NCBI GenBank assembly: GCA_001247695.2
Contig: LGRX02035195.1
Span: 1-64,000, forward strand
Direction of reading: 5' to 3'
From: Cymbomonas tetramitiformis
Lineage: Eukaryota > Chlorophyta > Pyramimonadophyceae > Pyramimonadales > Pyramimonadaceae
DNA length: 64,000 bases
Made by a program: the position numbers and the translations under genes. Shown piece by piece: positions 18,239 to 29,649 of the stretch. Below the pieces are notes generated by a model. The model did not search any database, was not told the origin of the DNA, and worked only from the letters and a program-made list of their open reading frames with translations. Each line of letters starts with the position of its first letter. The stretch's first letter is position 1.

Positions 18239-20095
18239 TCAAGCAGACTGGAGTGCGAGAGATGTGAGGGCGGAGAATCCAAAACCCATCGGTGGTCTGC
18301 CGCATCCCAAGGTCCGCCGCGGTGGCGGAAGACACTCGTCGTCATCCTCGGAGTCGTCTGTTGCCACTGATACCGAGTCCACGGGCGCAACGGTCCCCAT
18401 GTTGAGCATTGCGAGGGTCGGCTCTGGCCCCGTGAGGTCCAATTCGACCGCGAACTTGTCCATGAAGGACATGTGCGGCTCGTGCGCGTGCAACGCGCTG
18501 ACGGGGTACATCCCCTCGTCGGACACCACCGACTGCGGAGCGGAGGGCGTCGCTGGCGGCGGTGGTACGACCGGAGCGTCGTCATGGACCTCCGCATGGA
18601 CCTTGAAGCTGTTGATGTTCGTAGCACCACCAACCCCGCAAACCCCGAAGCGGGTGTCAGCGGGCTGGCGGCACTCCAGATACTCGTCGATGGTGTCGGG
18701 CACCCGCTCCTCGGCGACAGCGAAGGAGAAGGCGGAGACGGTGTCGTAGAGCTCCGGCTTGCCGTCCGCAATGCAGCAGACGGCGTCGAAACGGGCGGCG
18801 TCGTCGTCGTCCATGGCGTTCTGGAACAGCGTGGCGAGTACGTCGTTCTCGCTGTCCGCAATGCTGAAACCGTGTGCGCCAACATGTCCGCGTGGCCCGC
18901 CGTTCGGGCAGTCCCGATGCCAATGCTTCTCCGCCGTAGCGGAGCATGTCGGGTGCCGGCACAAAGGAACGAACGTACCGGTGGGCTTGTGGAAAGCTAC
19001 CCTCCCCGAAGACTTCCCACGGAAGGTCTGCGGGAAGTTGCCGTGCTCGGGAAGGGGCTTCGCCGCGAAGCGGACGCCGTCACCATGTCCACCGCGTCCG
19101 ATGGCGTTCTTCTTGTCGTTGCGGGGCGTGAAGCCCTTCGTGTCGTCGATGCGGGTGTGAAGGGCCTTGATCTCTTTCTTCATGTCGAAGAGCTGGTCGC
19201 GGAGCTCGCTGAAGATGGCCTTGAAATCCTCGTCGTCGCTCTGCCCAGTCAGGGTGAGTGCGGAGAACGTGCGTGCAGCAGGCGGGACGAGCGAATCCGC
19301 CCCGTTTTGTGCGTAGCACTCACGGGTCCACTGCTGAATGGTGGCAAGGGATTCCGCCGCACGTTGGTCGTGCAACAGAAGCCGGTTGACGACCGGGGCG
19401 TAGAAAACCGGGTCGAGGGACTTGATGAATAAGGACTTGACCTCCATGTCGTCGAGAGTGCTCTTCCGTCGAGCGGACCGGAGAGCGGCGTTGAAGGCGG
19501 CGATAGCCCGCGACGGGTCGAACTGGTTGATCTTGATGGCCAGAAGGTCTGCGGTGCCCTGAAAGGGTCCGCCGGAATCCAGAAGCATTCTGGCGATCTC
19601 CAGTAACACCCGCTTACCATCAAACGGGTGTGTCTCCGCCGAAGACTCCATCCAGTCTGCCGCGGGCGACACCGGAGCGACGATGAATTCTAGTGTCGAA
19701 AACAGAAGTTTGTTCGCCTCGGCGCGAACGGGCAGCGTGGCATCCTCCAGGTCGAACCGAGAGGAAAACGCGGACTCCTCAGTGACGAAAATGTCCCGTA
19801 ACGCCAGTACCAGACGGGCGAAAACAGAGCTGACGTTCGATTCCGTACCATCAAAACGTCCATGTTTGTCGTCGTACACCTTCTTGATGACGAGCTTGGC
19901 GGCACGCTCGTCGAAGGATTCCTTCGCCAGACGTTTGACCGCGTCGAGGAACAGTGCCCCTGCCGATTGGGCAGCCGGTGCAGCCGCAACCGTAGGAGTG
20001 GCCGGTGCGGTTGCATGCCTGGCTGCGGCATCGTCGAAAATAGTAACTAGTGAGCGGCGTGCGGCCGCAGTGTGTGATCTCGTAGAAGTACCCAT
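18239..20095 (-). CDS. Gag-like protein of element G1
   Basis: It encodes 618 residues from the ATG at 20095 (MGTSTRSHTAAARR), chosen because G2's gag has a matching MGVTTRAKK start. The frame stays open upstream to an ATG at 20344, adding an 83-residue hydrophobic leader. The helical capsid-like domain occupies about residues 40-330. A zinc-knuckle variant, CRHPTCSATAEKHWHRDC (C-x4-C-x6-H-x4-C), follows near 18905-18960. The C-terminal region is acidic and ends shortly after CGRPPMGF, a motif shared with G2. A hydrophobic stretch in another frame just after the stop (17922-18335 minus) resembles the G2 C-terminal membrane segment, so the stop may reflect a frameshift. Gag packages element RNA; replication enzymes must come from elsewhere. 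Confidence 0.78.
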   Translation of the reverse strand: MGTSTRSHTAAARRSLVTIFDDAAARHATAPATPTVAAAPAAQSAGALFLDAVKRLAKESFDERAAKLVIKKVYDDKHGRFDGTESNVSSVFARLVLALRDIFVTEESAFSSRFDLEDATLPVRAEANKLLFSTLEFIVAPVSPAADWMESSAETHPFDGKRVLLEIARMLLDSGGPFQGTADLLAIKINQFDPSRAIAAFNAALRSARRKSTLDDMEVKSLFIKSLDPVFYAPVVNRLLLHDQRAAESLATIQQWTRECYAQNGADSLVPPAARTFSALTLTGQSDDEDFKAIFSELRDQLFDMKKEIKALHTRIDDTKGFTPRNDKKNAIGRGGHGDGVRFAAKPLPEHGNFPQTFRGKSSGRVAFHKPTGTFVPLCRHPTCSATAEKHWHRDCPNGGPRGHVGAHGFSIADSENDVLATLFQNAMDDDDAARFDAVCCIADGKPELYDTVSAFSFAVAEERVPDTIDEYLECRQPADTRFGVCGVGGATNINSFKVHAEVHDDAPVVPPPPATPSAPQSVVSDEGMYPVSALHAHEPHMSFMDKFAVELDLTGPEPTLAMLNMGTVAPVDSVSVATDDSEDDDECLPPPRRTLGCGRPPMGFGFSALTSLALQSA

Positions 20096-20430
20096 GATGA
20101 AATGACTGCAGAGACAGGGTGAGGTGGAAAATGCGAGGTGAGGCCAACGGTGTGGGCGACGGCTAGCGAGTTGCGGCGGGTCGTCGAGGGTAAATCGGGG
20201 AAACAGCAAATTGCACGCGGTCGTGTGGGACGAAAGGACGTGATCCATGTCGGACGGTGTACTAGCGACCAGAAACAACAAAATCCAGCCCAACGATACT
20301 GCACGGAAAATAAGCTGCCGAACGCGCACCCCAATCATGTCCAATCAACCGCGCGTCCGTAACTGAGCCATACCGCCCATACCGAAAACCTCTCTAACGC
20401 GGGTCCCTCACCCCATCTCAAGCGTCGGTG

Positions 20431-20450
20431 TTTAGCCAATCATGGCCAAA
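20431..20450 (-). promoter_or_regulatory. Conserved 20-bp leader motif of gag-only elements (G1 copy)
   Basis: TTTGGCCATGATTGGCTAAA (minus strand) is 37 bases inside the 5' LTR (20488). Element G2 has the same 20 bases at the same distance. It is a candidate packaging or priming signal. Confidence 0.7.
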
Positions 20451-20487
20451 GTCGCAGTGTAAAATTAAGAGTGCGTGGGACCAAACC

Positions 20488-20656
20488 TGCTGAATATATC
20501 AGCTGGACTGTATATTCGGTGAGTCAGATAATCAGAATAGATAACCGGTGAGAATACTCAGTCTTCCCGTTATATGTTCGGGGTCTAGGGTTCCGGGACC
20601 GGTGACGGTCATACACCCTAACTATAGGAATGACAGTCGGGGCGTCACTTCCCGCA
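20488..20656 (-). repeat. LTR of G1 (right copy, 5' LTR for the gene)
   Basis: 169 bases, near-identical to 17786-17956. On the minus strand the next bases inside are GGTTTGGTCCCACGCAC, whose TGGTCCCACGC could be a primer-binding site. Confidence 0.93.
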
Positions 20657-20661
20657 AATGT

Positions 20662-20803
20662 CTCCTTTTTATTATCTCATCTTAGTTTGAGTGTGTGACC
20701 TAGCTTGTTGTACTGGCCAGCCGTCCGTGATTTCAATAGACAAATAAATATATATATCACTCCTCACACACATATATATATTTATTTCACCGTCTCCGTG
20801 ACA
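20662..20803 (+). repeat. 3' LTR of G3, second segment
   Basis: It continues the LTR split by G1, matching about 10657-10798, and ends CACCGTCTCCGTGACA. Confidence 0.85.
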
Positions 20804-21850
20804 CGCGTAGGGCAGTCATAAATTAGTGTTACATCACCCTTATTGTAACAAGTGGCCCTAACAACATGTATAGTACTTGGTGAGATTGTTACTCGAGATT
20901 TAGGGTCAGAATTAGGGCTTCAATTGTCAAAACAACACGCGAGTCCATTAAAGGTCTCGTTTATATTCACGTCGTTAATACTCCGTGTCGTCAAATTTGA
21001 CCGCCGTTATGCAATCCGCCTTGAACGGACCTTTCCGATACTATTTTCAAAAATGCATTCAGGTAAGAATTCGCTTAGTTATCGCGAGAAATGTGCAATT
21101 TTCAAACTACACAAAAAAATCCGTTCGCAGCTTAGGGGATTCCCCTACAGTATCTTGAATAAAGTGAAAAAATCGCGACCGGAGGCGCTGGTTTCAGCCA
21201 GAGTAACCATGTTTTATCTTATTTTTCACACCCCCGTTTCCCGCCATTTTACAGTTCGCACTTCTCCTTTCGCTTTGTCCGTTAGAATAGATGGTGGACC
21301 CGTTTCCGGTTTGCGTTATCTCTTCTCTCGAAGCCCTTGTCGTTTCAAGAGTTTAGATACAGATTCGATTTAGAAAAGAAATCTAGATTCTTTGTCGAGT
21401 TTGATTTGTTTATATGAGAATGATTTGTTATGATTATCAAATTTATATCAATATGGGAAATCGAAATGGAATTCGGATGCGCACAGCTGCGCTGGTTCCT
21501 GCGCTGGTACAGTAGGCATCTCAGAATTCCCTAGCGAGTGACACACAGACACAGTGACACAGTGGTTCCGAGCGTTAAGCGTAGGATTTTTATGCGATCC
21601 AAGATCGCTCGATCGCTTCTGAAAGATCTGCTGTCGTAAAGCCTACTGTAAAGCGAGACTCACCACGCGACGAACTTCACGCAAGACGCAACTCGCGAGA
21701 CTGCAAGACGAGAGTGATGTTAATCACACGACAGCAACAGTCATAAATTGTTAAATTCAATACTCTCATCAGTAGGCAAATTTGCAATTCAATTATAGAA
21801 GATAAATTAGATACAAAGCTGTGATAATAAACTTCCCCCCATACCAAAAT
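20804..21850. other. Region without a supported gene
   Basis: A 173-codon open frame (20852-21373, plus) has no recognisable domain, a low-complexity basic composition and no splice or homology support. The rest is AT-rich. Part of it may be the promoter of the FHA gene. Confidence 0.4.
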
Positions 21851-22835
21851 ATGAATGCTGTGCGTAGCTTCCCGATGTTCCATACTGCCAAACGTGCAGG
21901 TGCTTCTGGGATGGGATCTCAGCAGAGGCACCCTTTCCGCTCGATGAGTAACCAGAGCCTGAAGCCTCTTCTGTGCAGAAGCAAAGCGCGTTCTTGCCGC
22001 AGAACTCTATTGTATGTCGACGCGAAGTATGTGTTGACTCCAACTGGGGACGGATCTTGTGACCATCTTCCTGCGGAGGTCGAAATGCCTGCAGCTATAG
22101 AGCTCACAGGAGAAGAAGTGACCATCGGAAGGGATGAACCAGCTGATCTCGTGATCCCCTTACCTACAAGTAAGGGCTGCATAGATTTATGAAGACTTTA
22201 TAATTGATAGTGGGCGTGGGCAGGGATGTACCGTTTCTTTTGCTCTGCTGAGTTTAATATTGTTCGCACTTTACGGCAGTTTCTGGAAATCACTGTCAAC
22301 TCGCCCAAGTCGATTCTGACTTCTATATCATGGACCTTGGGTCCACAAATGGCACCTACTTAAACGGTAATCTCAGTTTGTTTGCTCGTTTATCATGATG
22401 TGCAGTAACGTGCCGTCACTTGCCGTGTATCGCCTGCAAAGTCACTCAACCCGCCTTCTCTTAGCTTCCATGGAGTCAAGCGATAAGTGCAAGCTGTGCA
22501 GGTCGGCAACTGACTCCAGCGAAGCCCGAGATGCTTGCGCTTGGCGATGAGGTCGTCTTCGGTGAGAAACCTCTGCCTTCGACAAATATCTTCGAGACTA
22601 ATCTCTAAAGCGCGCTTCTCGCGTTCGGCTTACGAGTGATACCAGGATTCTCCCATATGTATTTCGATGGGACGCATCTCACGTCTGAGGATGACTATTT
22701 GAAAAGGGCGGCAAAGCAGCACAGCGATCAAACAACGAATAGGCAGCCACTTAGTATTCAAGATACCTAGTTCCGTTTTGTGTAACAGGTGATACTCATC
22801 TTGGCAAATTCGTGCTCGAGGAGACAGCGGAATAA
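21851..22835 (+). CDS. Plastid-type FHA-domain protein (four exons)
   Basis: Exons are 21851-22169, 22280-22366, 22502-22561 and 22789-22835, all with GT-AG introns and compatible phases, giving 170 residues. The first about 60 residues are basic and hydroxyl-rich, like a chloroplast transit peptide. The FHA domain follows, with its conserved blocks in order: VTIGRDEPADLVIP (GR), ISGNHCQL (S and H), DLGSTNGTYLNG (the N contacting phosphothreonine) and LALGDEVVFGDTHLGKF. Length and domain position match the small chloroplast FHA proteins of plants (Arabidopsis At2g21530 type, recalled from knowledge). FHA domains bind phosphothreonine peptides; the partner is unknown. ATG 21851 is chosen over 21821 because it opens the transit-like segment. 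Confidence 0.85.
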
Positions 22836-25800
22836 GGTGAAATGATGGTATAGTTCTCACAAGAACGAACTCCCATATCCCGTTCTCAGCGACGTTTCTA
22901 CGCTTTTCCCTCGAAATACTGGCAATAATTCGCTACCTTGCGCAGCCTATGCGATTAGTCGTAGTGTGCAACCATATTACATTTCTACACTTACACTCGA
23001 TCTATATACCTAGGAGACTGGATCTTACCTGTGAACACTGAGGTTCTTGCAATGGCAAGCGCTTCATGCTCTGTTCCTTCTCTTGGAGTCGATGCAGTTG
23101 GAACGATTAACTAGTGTTCTCATTCTTTGACATCTTGAGTATTTTGTCAAGCACGAAAGGTTGCGTCTCAACAAGAAGTTAGATGCTGTTCTTGCTATCT
23201 AGGCTTTCATTTATCCTTTGCGGAAATCTTACGCAGGAAAAAGAGGGATGTACAGCAACGTCGCATACGGTATATTCCCAGTGAACCGTTTTCCGATATC
23301 TCAAGGAATAGCAGGCAGTGGCGGATTCCTTGGATACCAACCTCAGGCCTGCAACCACGAACCTTCTTTCAGGAGACCGCTCTTTCTTCATTAAGGATGG
23401 CTATTTTGCACCTTGAGCAAACTGTGTTCCAACTGCGGCATGCAAGCTTAACGTCAAGTGAGACAGAGCTCCGAGCTCCAACTTAGACTTATATATTTTC
23501 AAGTTCTAAGTACCTCTCAGTACCGTCATGACTTGGATCATGCATGTTGCCAAAAAGCATTTTGGAACACAATACTGTAGCCTTTAAAAATGTATCGTTT
23601 CATGAAATATCTGTCGGATGCCTGTTGCAATACCGTTAGAGATAGAAGTCCAGACTGCTGCTATGAATAGTATTGAGAGTATAACGGGTGGCTGATGCTG
23701 GTCACAATATGCGTCTAGTGAGAACATAACATGTGGGTGATAGTGAGAACGTAACTGCTGAGCGTGTGTACATATCATCATAATATCGACAACGTAGTTG
23801 CCCCTGGCCACAGAACTCGGTGGTAGTTGGGTCAGAATCTTCTCACGTACATGTGAAGTCATAATTGAAAGCCAAGATTTCATGCATTTAGAGTACTCAT
23901 TCCTGAAGGCAAGTCCTTTCGCCCATCCCAATGCCCTCAATGCAGAACAGACTATTGACGTCCAAGAACAATTGGAGCATATCTGATTTTTCATCTCGTA
24001 ATCGACCTAATGGGGTGGTCGATTTTGGTTGGAGTGCGTTCTTTCACTAGATCACTCTTCACGCAACGCGCACGATAAGCCGTGGACATGAGATGCACTC
24101 TCCCAACGTTTGTCGCTGGTCCCAAAACGGGTTCCAACTTGTAGACGGTTCGCAGCTGGCTTGCAGCTCGTTGACTCGCGCTCATCGTGCATCAGTGCGG
24201 TACTGTGCAGAGACCTTGTTTGTCCCGGGAACATAAACTATGCTTCGGGCGGGCACATCCCAGGCGTGCTGCTTCCGATGGTGCATGTGTAGCAATCAAT
24301 ACCCTGCTGAGACTCGGCTTGCATATGCATTTTGGCGCTCTATGTATGCGTCCCCTCTCGTCTGTTTTTTAATTTGTGCTGCGAATCGTAGCGGGAAATT
24401 GGAAACTCGGCATTGCCACCTTTCGTTGTGCGACATTGCTGGAGTGTCCATGCAGATAAGGAACAATGGATTAATTTTCCGATTGTATTAACAAATAATC
24501 GACTATCGTAATAGACAAGTCGGCTAGGCCATTCGTGGATACCGATAAAATGAAACAACCAAGAATGCCTTAAACTTACTATAGTAGTGTCATTGTCTGC
24601 AAAATAATATTGTCGAGACCCCAAAACCGATTAACAAAACAACGCGTGCTAGCGAGGGCAGGTGTAATAGTCAGGCGCGTAACGGATGCTGTGACATCAA
24701 GCTGCTCACCGGGCGATCCTTGCTCGGTGGAAAATAGTAAACCGATGGGAGGCTGGATGTACGGTCGCCTTGTACGTTGATGCTCGATGCGATCGATTCA
24801 CCCTGATATTTAAGGCTTGGAAGCGGCTTCGCAATATGCGATTAGGATGTGCGTCAATATTGCTTAAAGGCCCGTCAAAGCACTTGAAAGTCGATCTCCA
24901 AGTTGTCGAGATCCACCGTTTAATTGCACGACGAAGCTGGCCCTTTTGGCATCATGACTTGGGCACTTGTCCTCCGGATTGTCGGGACACTTTGCCGTAC
25001 GCACACATTATCACATTTCCGCGAATGCGAATCGTATACGGTGTCGATTATCTACCGATGTGAATATGATTAGCTTGATGTCCCTTCTACCCAAGGCACT
25101 GTATCGGTTGAGCCGATATTCGAAAATCAGTGTATCGGCCAATTCGGTATATGGATCGATGTAATTTGTCAACATATCGCGGAATCACTAGAATCGATTG
25201 ATTGCACAAAGCTGTACCAACGAATCTCTGTACACGTCTCTGAACAAATCGGTATCGATCAATATGAAGGCGTGCATAATCAGTGTCACTCTATTAAACC
25301 TAGTTATGAATCGGAATCGCTCGATTCTGTGCAGCAAGAGATCAGTATCGATTGATTTTTCTTTTCTCCACGTTTCCTTCCTACCGCCTGGATGTATTTA
25401 TCGTCCCGTGTCGTGTCCCCCCTACTGCCAGGATGTATTTATCGATGCCCGGTGCAAAATCAGGCGCTGCCGCCAAGGTGGGTGGGGGGAGGGGGTTCTG
25501 TCGGATATCAAGGGATTTGAGGCGGACACCCGCAATGAAGTGGGAAGCTTCATCCCACCTCCCATGGGCAGGAGCAAGATATCTAAAATGCATGCCCTAA
25601 TCCGAGAAACGAGCGGAGCCCGTTGCAGCGGAGCTGCGTGTTCCCGGCTGAAAGCCACGAAAACATGCCCCGGGAATATTGCATATCGGGCGTAATTATA
25701 GGATTTTTTCTTCCGCTTAATGATAATGACATTCTTGACTTCCATTAGTTGAAGAATATGGCATTCCTCCGATACGATTCTAATCCGAGAGGATGTTTCG

Positions 25801-27170
25801 AGTCCTTTACCTTTTGGGGGCATTTTAGGGGTTCTAACGAAATATATTAGGTTTCCAAGGCAAATATGACATCCTATCGACAACAGGCAGATAGCTGTCT
25901 ATACTTTATCAATACTTGTCGATAATTTGATGTTTTATCGACATGTGTCGAGATCTTATCGACGAATGTCGATATTTTCATCGATAAGTGACATTTGTTT
26001 ACCGACAACTGACGAATCGAAATCGACAACCTCCCCTATTTTATCGATTGTTGCCTCAAATTATTATATCACAAAAAGAAACACCATCAAACCACATATA
26101 CATGTATTGACATGATGCCGTATATCAGAGGCATCCAGGATCACCCAAACAGTGACAAAGCACGCCGCTTATCCCGGCGCTACGGGGCCTGCGAGACTTG
26201 TGGAATGCGGCACATCATCGTGTGACCAACATATGACGCATGCGTGAAATGTATCCATACATCGAATTGCGCACCGTGCAGAACGAAATGCAATCATCAG
26301 CCCACGTCGCACACCGTAGTATAATACAGGCAGGCGGATGCCGTACCGCAACCTTTCCCACACAGCGACTATCTGGGATATACAACAATCCGTTAACGGT
26401 ATGTAATTGTGCCAATAATTTGTACGCTCAGATCCTGCGGAGTGGGGCTTTGGAACCCACTCGCTCGATTACACACTGACAATGCTGAGATGAGGCGTTC
26501 GTTTCAGGACCGTTACGAAGGCCTGACACGCTGCATCTGTGTCGCCGCCTCTCCGTACATCACGGGTGCGTCGCACCTGAATATTCATAACGGGGACTCT
26601 GTATACTTTATGTATACGAAATATAATACCGAATGAACATCGAACGGGATGTATTCAATGCGGCATATCATCGTACGATGCAGGATGCACGCCATGTGTA
26701 TTGAATCGCATAGTTTACTTAATAGTATGGTGATAGTAGGCATCGACAGGTTACGGCAACATGATGACGACATGTGCAATCAATTCATTGCAAATTATCA
26801 TGTGTACTCACCATTGTGGTAGGTATCAAAACATTATATAGCCCATAGTAGCGGACACTTTTTCCACTTTGCCGACCTTCGCGATGAAGCAGGAGCTCTA
26901 TCCCCAAGCATTGCCTGAATCGGCAATGTACCACCCATCTGCTTCTAAGAAGGGGCCATTGTTGCTGTGACAGCACTTCCGGATGTAAACATTCAGAATG
27001 GCAATAACGTGTACCCTGAACTCCACTTATATGCTAGCAAACAGGAGTTTTAGAAACTCCTGTCGTGGCACCATCTCTCTAAGAAAGAATTTCCGTCACC
27101 TCTCTCATAATATGCCACACGTGCGCACGACATTCATGCGGCCTAAAAGCGTGTAGAGATGAGTCGGGCG
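22836..27170. other. 4.3-kb region without a supported gene
   Basis: Short frames (for example 23584-23994 minus and 24770-25063 plus) show no domain, no convincing splice pattern and no repeat. ATCGAT-type palindromic sequence is common at 25900-26050, like the flanks of the hAT element at 39.6-45.7 kb, so degraded transposon sequence is likely. Confidence 0.4.
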
Positions 27171-27189
27171 ACCCCAAGAACTGCTACGC

Positions 27190-28198
27190 TATCCGAAGAA
27201 GCCTTCTTGACATTATCATAGACGACCGTGGACTGGACGTGAATGGGTGTGAACTGTTCTGTAACCCACATAACCCACACCCTAGGATCCACTCGAGAAG
27301 ATGTATTCCTACGTACCAGATGAGAGCCGCCCTTCGGCCATTTTGTGCAAATGGCATAATCGGATTCGATGGGCTTGCATATGATGCCTATGTTGACCCT
27401 ATCACAAAGAAAGGTATGAATGTTTATGGGAACCCCCCGTTTGACGGCAAGGAAAGGTTCACAACCTCAGCGGTCATGGCTACCTTAGAGCTCGGCCACC
27501 GTGCAGCAAACACTGTACCACGCATGATTTCGGGGTATCTGGATCCTCCCGCTGTCACAAAAAAATCAGGATTTGTGGATTGCTAAAGGATTTAAAATGG
27601 TTTTCAGAATTCCACATAACACCATCCCATTCATTCCACACGGCTACTGGACGGGGGATTACCCATATGTCCTCCCTGGAGGAGGGTGCCGCTACAAAGA
27701 CGCTTTCTCGGATTTATGTATTATTGTCATTCATGATAACCCAGTGATCCAAAACTTTCCTGTACATGACTGGAGGGGGACGCAGAGAAGGATTGCAAGA
27801 TGGTACATCAATGTCATACCCGAGAAGAAGATCACTGCCAAAAGAGTGAGCTGCACGGGAGTTTACTCTGAGGTATGGCAGGAGGTCCTTAGTGAAACGA
27901 AACTGGCTACCCCCGACAGTCTCTGCCCGTGCCCCATCCCATAGGAAACAAGGCCCAACGAGAACTCACTCTGATGGGTTATCTTCCGAAGCATTTTGGA
28001 CAGGTTCTTAGCACCAAAGGAGTCCACCAGAGAAGACTGAAGCCTCTCCCTAAGAAGCTTTCAAGACTTTCAAGACTGTGCAGAAACCACACTCGCATAA
28101 GGCGGGACGCCTTCTTAAATGGTGATGCTAGAGTCAAGAACCATGACCCGTCAACCACACTTAGCCGAATTTCTGGTGTCACGAGGAAGAAGCGCTGA
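27190..28198 (+). pseudogene. Frameshifted coding remnant with an NPPF methyltransferase-like box, probably from a retroelement
   Basis: Three consecutive plus-strand frames (27239-27586, 27573-27944, 27929-28198) read as one protein broken by two frameshifts. The first has MNVYGNPPFDGKERF, whose NPPF is the catalytic box of N6-adenine methyltransferases, preceded by GIIGFDGLAYDAYVDP. The second has KMVFRIPHNTIPFIPHGYW and CIIVIHDNP. The third is basic. No RT follows directly, but a LINE 3' end lies at 29.65-30.6 kb on the same strand. Assignment to a LINE-like element is inference. Confidence 0.4.
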
Positions 28199-29640
28199 AA
28201 TGGCAAATCCGTTTTCTTTACCCCTCCCTCCAAAGCCCGCCTCCCAATCCACCCCACACTCCGCTCCCTCCACTCCCGCCTTCCGCCCCTCCACCACCAT
28301 CCTTCATCGCCACGCTCCACCCTCACTTCCTCTGCTGCGTCTCCGCCGGCACGACCTTTTTAGCGCTCAGCGTAGCGTTTTGCCTTGCCGCGGTTTCCTC
28401 GAGGTCGATTTGGCCTGGATGAGCCTTTCGGGGCGCGCTATGAGTAGGATGATTCCAGCTACCTCTGTCCTTCAGTTGCATGCTTGCAGGATTACAGCGG
28501 ACTCGTGACTTTGTCATTATTCTCAGCGTAAATGTTTTATTATTAGTAGCGGGAAGTGCATATTTCCGCGCGAGCCGCTCGTCAGGATTTTCAATAAACA
28601 TGCCCGCCACGTGCGACAGTTTTGAAAATATGGTATATTACTTTCCGAAAATCGTATCACTCCTTCATAGATTATTTCAAGCTCTTTAGCATTTGTGAAT
28701 AATCTCTCCCATTGAAAATACTATAATATTCCAAGATGTTTCCTAACCAAATTCAACCGATTCTTATGGTAACCCTCTAACTCGGGATATTGTGTTTTCC
28801 CGAGGATTTGCAATGGAGACATCGGAGGGCAAAATCAACAATCAATCAATATATCCGAATATCACATCTTAAATTGATCAATACATGTTTTTGCACATTA
28901 GGCATTACTAATTATACTCCATGAAAGGAATTTTACTGTCATCTCTAACAAGCAGTCAAGCACTACAATATGCAACTTGGCACGCGAGTCAGTCGCGGTA
29001 AAGTGCCACTTGCTGCCGCGGCCACATGGTCGTTCTAAGTGGTGATTCAGTGCCGCCGTAAAAAAATCAAATCGATGCGCCGCTGGTACATTCCAATGCA
29101 CAACTACTTCCATCTAATGCCACCTGCGTAATGTGCCTCTGAGACGCAGTACGTCTAGCTACACAAGCCCCCATGCTACTTTCATTCACTGCCGCATTCT
29201 GAACTTTAAGAGCACAGTGTTGAAATATGAATATCCAGTCGTGCCCACCCTGATAAAAGCTTGGGATGGTCAACACATCCAAATTTCCAATTCGAAACGC
29301 GCGATCGATTTCTAAACATGCGTTGGCGTGAGCCTCGTAGACCGGCCTTATCGTGCCCAAAATTCTGAACAAGGGAGGCCCCATTGCCCCCCCAACAGGC
29401 TGAACTATGTCAAATTTACCCCCACCATAATAACAGGCCCTTCGGGCCCGTCAAAATTTCCAAACCTCGGTTTCCAAACATTTCCGGCGCGAGCCTGGCT
29501 CGCGCCCGCAAACATTTTTCGCTGCTAGGGTATAGCCTCAAATCATGCCGACAGATGTCAATATGCATTCGGTTACCCAGGAAGAGGCTAGCGTCAAAGT
29601 GCCACCGCACTACTCAAAACACTACGTGACCAAGTCATTC
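28199..29640. other. Region without a supported gene
   Basis: A proline-rich frame at 28119-28508 and several short frames are present, but none shows a domain, repeat or splice signal that I can defend. AT-rich from 28500 to 29000. Confidence 0.4.
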
Positions 29641-29649
29641 TTACTCATT

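Larger units (their letters stand above)
17786..20656 (-). mobile_element. Complete gag-only LTR element G1 (2871 bp)
   Basis: Direct repeats of 171 and 169 bases (17786-17956 and 20488-20656) begin TGCTGAATATATCAG and end CCCGCA on the plus strand. They differ only at a few positions near base 40. An exact 5-bp duplication, AATGT (17781-17785 and 20657-20661), shows retroviral-type integration. The single gene is a gag on the minus strand. No pol sequence is present, so it is non-autonomous. The near-identical LTRs indicate a recent insertion, into the 3' LTR of G3. Confidence 0.93.
10450..20803 (+). mobile_element. Gag-only LTR element (G3) with three nested insertions
   Basis: Two related LTR copies (10536-10798; 17665-17785 continued at 20662-20803) flank a gag-type gene on the plus strand. 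No protease, RT or integrase is present, so the element would depend on another element's pol. It contains a CACTA-type transposon in gag (11863-16479), a hAT MITE (16906-17091) and another gag-only element in its 3' LTR (17786-20656). The LTR ends are imperfect inverted repeats: TGTCATGGAGAC at the start and GTCTCCGTGACA at the end. The left LTR abuts a gag fragment (10457-10535) instead of genomic DNA, implying recombination or deletion at that side. Confidence 0.75.

Noticed and set aside
18473..19432. 319-codon plus-strand frame
   Set aside because: It is the antisense shadow of the G1 gag gene, whose minus-strand reading has capsid and zinc-knuckle features.
20852..21373. 173-codon frame as a gene
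   Set aside because: No domain, no repeat, no splice evidence and AT-rich biased composition; not enough to call it coding.
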